A DNA stretch of 64,000 bases from Arctopsyche grandis. Lineage: Eukaryota > Arthropoda > Insecta > Trichoptera > Hydropsychidae. Both the position numbers and the translations under genes were made by a program. The stretch is from contig NC_135356.1 in NCBI RefSeq assembly GCF_051622035.1, positions 3,930,577-3,994,576 of the forward strand, given 5' to 3'. The notes under the pieces are model-generated. The model had not been told where the DNA came from. It worked only from the letters and a program-made list of their open reading frames with translations, and searched no databases. Below, piece by piece: positions 59,505-64,000 of the stretch. Every line of letters begins with the position of its first letter. The stretch's first letter is position 1.

Positions 59505-59835
59505 TTTAAAAACAAGCTAGAAGTCTTTCTTAAACTTGTAGATTTTTGTAATTCTTCTTTTCCAATATCTTTTCTATATTTTTGTTTTCTTTTAGTTATT
59601 TTGAAACTTATTATTATGAAGTTTTTAAAGGATATATGTACATATAAAACATCATAATTTCAACAAGAATATTTGTTTATCAGCATTTGATTTTTTTTAG
59701 ACATATTTGAACTACCAATATTAGGTTACACATTTTTTAAGTGATGAAAAAAGAGAGAGGGGGGGGGGGGTCATAAAAGTTAAACACCGCCCTGGTTCTT
59801 TTTTATTTAGCAAAACACACACCACTGCCTGTAAT

Positions 59836-60668
59836 GACACGCACCATGGTAAAATATATTTTTTTGAAATGAAAAATGGAAAAAAAAATACTCGACGTAC
59901 GTACATATATACATACGAATGTAAGTACATATGTACATTGTATGTATTATGTTTGACTTTACAGGTCCACTCGCGCGACACGAACTTTATTCATTGCCCG
60001 GGTTTCATTGTAAATTGTGCAAATTTTCCGAGCGCGCCGTCTCAATCGTTAACTTTCGCAATTTCACATAGGTCCATAATTCACACAAACGTAATGAAAT
60101 CGTTTTCGATGCGATCTCATTCTTATTTGAAACGAGCTCAGCCTCTGTTTCCCACCACCCACCCCCCAACCCCCCCCTAGTTTCGTCGCTTTGGGACTCC
60201 TTTCTCATATGTTCTCGTAGGCGACATTTGCGGCTTTCAGATTTACGAGGACCCAGAAGTGTGCTTCAGTGGAATATGAAAGGTTATTATTATTTTACAC
60301 ATACTAGAAGTCTTTGTTGGCGAATTTTAAATTTGCAATGCCTCAATCGTCTTACATTTAGACAGAGTTCGCTTCTCAACTGAAAGGTTCAAGGTGAGGT
60401 CTCGGATCCAGGTAGGTGTTCGATTATTCATGCGTCGTTGGCAAGTCAAATTTTACGTTTGCATTTGATTTCGTCGTCGATGGAAGTGTAATGTTAATCC
60501 TTAGATTTGAAATGGTAGTTCTTATTTAAATATTATCAGTAATGGATTGTCTTTACAAACGGAAAAATAATTGGGCTCTTGAAATAAACGAATCATCATA
60601 CAAGGCACATTTTTGGTCGAAGGTTTTCGATTGTAGCGAAAATAATTGCAAATATGTATGTATATAAA
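59836..60668. other. Gene-free stretch, partly GC-rich
   Basis: CpG-richer sequence at 59960-60260. A possible short exon at about 60239-60280 has an acceptor CTTTCAG and a donor AAG|GTTATT; its frame (FTRTQKCASVEYER) is open but too short to judge. Nothing else recognised. Confidence 0.3.
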
Positions 60669-61128
60669 CCGGTAGCGTAGACTAGTGGTTAGTATACATA
60701 TGTTTGTATATGCTTTCGAACATAGTGGCTACGGGTTCAAGTCTCACTGGCTACACCTTGGTATATGACTCCAGCTCGATCTTTTCCTATCAGAGTTTGC
60801 CAATTTATCTGTTTTTCATTGAAACGGTTCCAAAAATTGGCAACCTTTACCCATTTCTTGTAATTTTTGAGTTTTCAGCATCTCGAATTTCGTTGATTCG
60901 TATAAAAAATGACACAAATTTGTCCATAAATGTCATTTGTCCATAAAAAGAGTTTTTCAGCATGTCGAAATTTGACGATTTATATAAAAAAAAATTCTCC
61001 GAAAATGTAAGTTTATCAAATTATTTATCACCTCCATAGATGTATCTATTATGCTTTGCTAAAATTATTCTAAAAATTGTATATCGATCGCGATGGGAGT
61101 TTACCTGTTAGGCCTTTTTGGTATATAT
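60669..61128 (+). repeat. tRNA-derived SINE, full copy
   Basis: Head TAGCGTAGACTAGTGGTTAG (A box at 60673) and GGGTTCAAGTC (B box, 60733-60743). Body CAGAGTTTGCCAATTTATCT and tail TTTACCTGTTAGGCCTTTTT ending in TATATAT match the SINE at 1083/30131, but the head is different. A foldback element begins at the very end of its tail. Confidence 0.8.
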
Positions 61129-61735
61129 GTTACACCGAATCCATGAAATTGTCTATTACACGCATTCGGCAAGAGAATTGCCGAATGAGTGAAAAATGCA
61201 AGCACGTTGCCCAGTTCACGGATTCCGTAAATTCTTTGCCGAATGCGTGAACTGGACAGCGTGTTATATTATAACCAAGTGTCAAAGTGACAGCTAAATA
61301 AGGATGTTTAATTTAGTTTAATTTACATATTATTATGTATAATATGACTACATATGTACATATGTTTCACTGTTAAAATATTGATCAAAATGTATAAAAA
61401 TGACATTAATTTATGTATAAGTCATATGAGATGATCGAAACAAATGTATGTAGTCATATTATACATAATAATATGTAAATTAAACTAAATTAAACATCCT
61501 CATTTAGCTGTCACTTTGACACTTGTCCACGCTGTCCAGTTCTAAAAAACAACACCGGAGCGCTGCTGTCTATTTGCCGACTCCATGCTTTGAGCAGACA
61601 AATTCTTGCCGAATACACGCATTCGCCAAAAATTTGCCAAATCTGTGAACTGGGCAACATGCTTACATTTTTCACGCATTCGGCAATTCTCTTGCCGAAT
61701 GCGTGTAATAGACAATTTCACGGATTCGGTGTAAC
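61129..61735. mobile_element. 607-bp foldback element with ~200-bp arms
   Basis: Left GTTACACCGAATCCATGAAA and right complement GTTACACCGAATCCGTGAAA. Arms continue with CACGCATTCGGCAAGAGAAT and an inner block AGTGTCAAAGTGACAGCTAA facing its complement. The right arm has an extra segment (61540-61620). Flanks are TATAT/ATATA, so a TSD of ATAT is possible but ambiguous in the SINE tail repeat. No coding. Confidence 0.75.
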
Positions 61736-62643
61736 ATATACATATGTGTGCAAAAATAAAAGTGTCAAATCTATTTTATCATAAAATAGCAAATATGCCA
61801 AAAAAGGCGTTTACAAAATAAAAGCTTTCGAGCAATAGTAATAAAATAAAAAAAATGTATTCGGGCACCACGACAAAGCCGCGCAGGACAAAAATAAATA
61901 CCTTATATCCAATAAGAATTAAAACATACTAATAATTTAGAGTGTCAAGTAATTTTTAGTGACAGTTGTCAACAAATGACTAAAAATTTAAAAACAATAT
62001 TTAACCCTTCCCAGCCTTAATTTATTTCAATTCTAGGTATTGCCAGCTCAGAATTACTTTTTTCGTTTTCGCGAAAATTTATAGTGCATATACATATGTA
62101 CATATGGTGTTTTATTTATATTTTTGAAATAACTTTGAATCGAATTGTTTAGTAATTATTTTGTAAGAAATATAAAGTAATAAGCCAGTTCGGGTCTTGC
62201 AGATATGACCCTGCTACAACAGGAATCCGATCTATTTTTATTAGTTTTTGGATCTACGTACATACATATGTACATATGTATGATGGAATGAAATTAGCCA
62301 AGTGCGAAGTCGAAGCACATTTTGCACGTAATGTTCGGTGAATTTGTAATACATTTTACGTGATATGTTTGTCATAAATATGTGACAAGGGTCTCGCTGC
62401 TTTTCTCCCTATCCTCACCAGGGCCGTAGAAATAATTCACAGCCATGAATTTATTAGTAAAACATACATACACGTATGTATGCACGTATACATATGTACA
62501 TACATACATACATACGTATGTACATAGCTTTCGCGCTTCAGAATTGCCAGATATGCATAGTGCGAAATTAATATTATACATGGCATATTTAGTTACGACT
62601 AGTTTTGATCCACACGTTATTTCAACATGTATGTATTTCTCAG
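61736..62643. other. Gene-free stretch
   Basis: AT-rich with TACATATG microsatellites at 62255-62280 and 62461-62525. No gene recognised. Confidence 0.4.
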
Positions 62644-62730
62644 GGCAATTGCATGCGTCTGAAGCTGGCCACTAACGAAGAGATTTGTCTCGAAAACTGC
62701 TACTCACCCAGCGATAAGTTGCGCGTTTAG
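62644..62730 (+). CDS. Possible terminal exon
   Basis: An acceptor TATGTATTTCTCAG ends at 62643. The following frame GGC AAT TGC ATG... is open for 28 codons with balanced, GC-richer codon use (NCMRLKLATNEEICLENC, then YSPSDKLRV) and ends with TAG. It could be the last exon of a gene whose other exons lie elsewhere. Its phase (0) does not fit the donor at 41593 (one spare base), so it is not the next exon of that gene as drawn. Confidence 0.25.
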   Translation, partial: GNCMRLKLATNEEICLENCYSPSDKLRV

Positions 62731-63228
62731 TTGCTTGCTATGCTCATTTTCGTAACTGGCGATGCTACGAGGGAACCCCAAAGGAGAAATTTATCGATCG
62801 TTCGGCTAATGCAATTTTTGGATCATTCAGATAAAAAATTTCGATTGCTATGAAAATGAAACTGCGACTTTTCGGTTGACAAATCTTTCTGCCAGCAATC
62901 GGTTTAATCGTATTGTGCTCGTATATATTCCAATTAATTTATTGTTGGAATATTATTGACGTGTGATTTAAAATAAATATTGAAGTCGTTGAAAAAGCGA
63001 ATTATTTTAAATTTTTTCTGTAGCGTGTTATTTGACGATTTGTGAAAGAATAAAAAAAAATTATTTTTGTTTTAAAAATTTGATCGTTTTTAAATATTTT
63101 TCTCTTTTTCGAAAATTGCATTATATGTACATATGTATATACATACATACATATGTATGTATGTATGTTATAATGATGAATTGCGCTTAGTTTTATTCAT
63201 AGCTTTCACAAAACACCTACACATGTAG
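62731..63228. other. Gene-free AT-rich stretch
   Basis: AT-rich, with a TATG/TACA microsatellite near 63122-63170. No gene. Confidence 0.4.
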
Positions 63229-64000
63229 GGGAGAGTGGTGTACCTATGGACGAGAATGTACCTGTGGACAATGACTTTATTTCGGTCGGGGAAAATATTT
63301 TTGCTACACAATGTTTTAGGGAATTATGAACATTGAATATTGTAAACATTCAATCCACCTTTTGGTGCCGCGCGCTGCCAGATTCGAGTTTTTTCGAGAA
63401 TTTCGTTATTTGGGACCCAAAAGTAAATATTTACCAACGAACTGTTTGTTTTTCCATATTTATTACAATAACTATTCATACAAGATATTCATTTAGTTTT
63501 GTATAGTGGTTACGACGGTATTGGTAACGACGATATCTGTGTTAAAACGTGCCCACAAAGAAGTGTATTTTAATATTAGTTGAATATTTCGTTTTGTTGT
63601 ACCTTTGTACATTTATTTGGTTGTACCTCTGGACACGTCCAGAGGTTAAGGTTAGAGGTTCTTGTGAAATTAACAACCAAAAAGACTTTCAAGTATTATG
63701 TTGCTGAAGTTATGAATAATCCAATCGAAAATGATATTGAAATTATTACGAGAAAATATCGACAAACAGATTTCTTGTGGTCGATGACAAAATTTATAAT
63801 ATTTGTCAAGACGAAATTTCTGGGAAATTGCCTCCTCCTCGAGTGGTAGGCCAGTCTGGGAGACTCAAATCACAGTTGGAATTTAATTTAGACCTTGAGA
63901 ATTTCAACATTGGATGAAATAGTTTACTTTGTATAAATGATCATATCTGTCCAAAGGTACAACATACATAGTGTTGAACCTTTGGACAATTTTTTTGTCT
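63229..64000 (+). mobile_element. pogo-like transposon, runs off the window
   Basis: GGGGAGAGTGGTGTACCTATGGAC at its left (63229) begins a series of GTACCT(A/G/C)TGGAC words. The complement, GTCCAAAGGTACAAC, recurs at 63950. Between them, near 63650-63920, two frames joined by a shift read TTKKTFKYYVAEVMNNPIE then ISGKLPPPRVVGQSG. This resembles the C-terminal region of insect pogo/Tigger-like DDE proteins. The right end is not certain because another TGGACA word occurs at 63990, close to the window edge. Confidence 0.45.

Larger units (their letters stand above)
58260..59827 (+). mobile_element. hAT-like element carrying a LINE RT fragment, long copy
   Basis: CAGTGTTGTAGTCGGGGCAG at the left and CACACACCACTG at the right are hAT-like ends. 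CCTGTAAT lies directly outside both (58252-58259 and 59828-59835), a perfect 8-bp TSD. Both termini and subtermini match the 651-bp copy at 36004 (opposite orientation), including AGAACCAGGGCGGT and TTGGTAGTTCAAATAT words. The interior is a LINE RT segment. A palindromic MITE interrupts its 3' part at 59072-59504. Confidence 0.88.

Overview
This is eukaryotic, almost certainly insect, DNA. It is AT-rich with short GC-rich patches and is full of ACATATGTA-type microsatellites. Genes are split by introns with GT/AG borders. The transposon families are typical of insects: mariner, Tc1, piggyBac, hAT, Merlin, PIF/Harbinger, Helitron-like, R1- and RTE-clade LINEs, and tRNA-derived SINEs. I cannot place the order; a holometabolous insect with a repeat-rich genome fits. 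No bacterial, viral or organellar genes were seen.

Only two host genes are well supported. One is an inositol monophosphatase on the + strand, with seven coding exons between 23680 and 28260. All junctions are readable and they give a 282-residue enzyme with its metal ligands. Its last, 74-base intron is open in frame, so a simple ORF reading gives the wrong C-terminus. The other is a single coding exon at 39408-41592 (+) for about 728 residues of a disordered, Ser/Asn/Lys-rich protein that I do not recognise. It has a splice acceptor upstream at 39086 and a strong donor at 41593, so the gene continues into exons I have not identified. A TATA-less promoter with an Inr and a correctly spaced DPE near 35226, followed by a splice donor at 35306, is a plausible first exon for it.

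The rest is transposon strata, many with target-site duplications (TSDs) that can be read directly. Left part (1-19 kb): a tRNA-SINE, Helitron-like copies, a piggyBac MITE (TTAA), a 393-bp palindrome with 9-bp TSDs, a decayed hAT (5.1-9.8 kb) carrying a Tc1 relic and a hAT MITE, and a second hAT (14478-19072, 8-bp TSD). An R1-clade LINE sits inside the second hAT with a 14-bp TSD. Next come foldback elements and a Merlin-transposase relic, followed by seven 316-bp tandem units derived from Merlin (20998-23209).

Middle part (28-49 kb): a hAT relic, more SINEs, a Helitron-like copy at 30.7-32.1 kb, nested TIR elements at 33.3-34.7 kb, and a hAT-like element carrying a LINE fragment (36004-36654). 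Two large Helitron-like copies lie head to head (43585-45282 and 45453-47122) and are packed with GC-rich hairpin arrays; one of them sits inside a Harbinger-type element.

Right part (49-64 kb): a nearly complete mariner, two RTE-type LINE relics, large microsatellites, several foldback MITEs, and a second, larger copy of the hAT-like element with a LINE reverse-transcriptase fragment (58260-59827). SINEs, a 607-bp foldback and the start of a pogo-like element running off the end complete it. The most unusual structures are the hAT/LINE chimaera present in two copies, the Merlin-derived satellite with a dimeric higher-order pattern, and the inverted Helitron pair.
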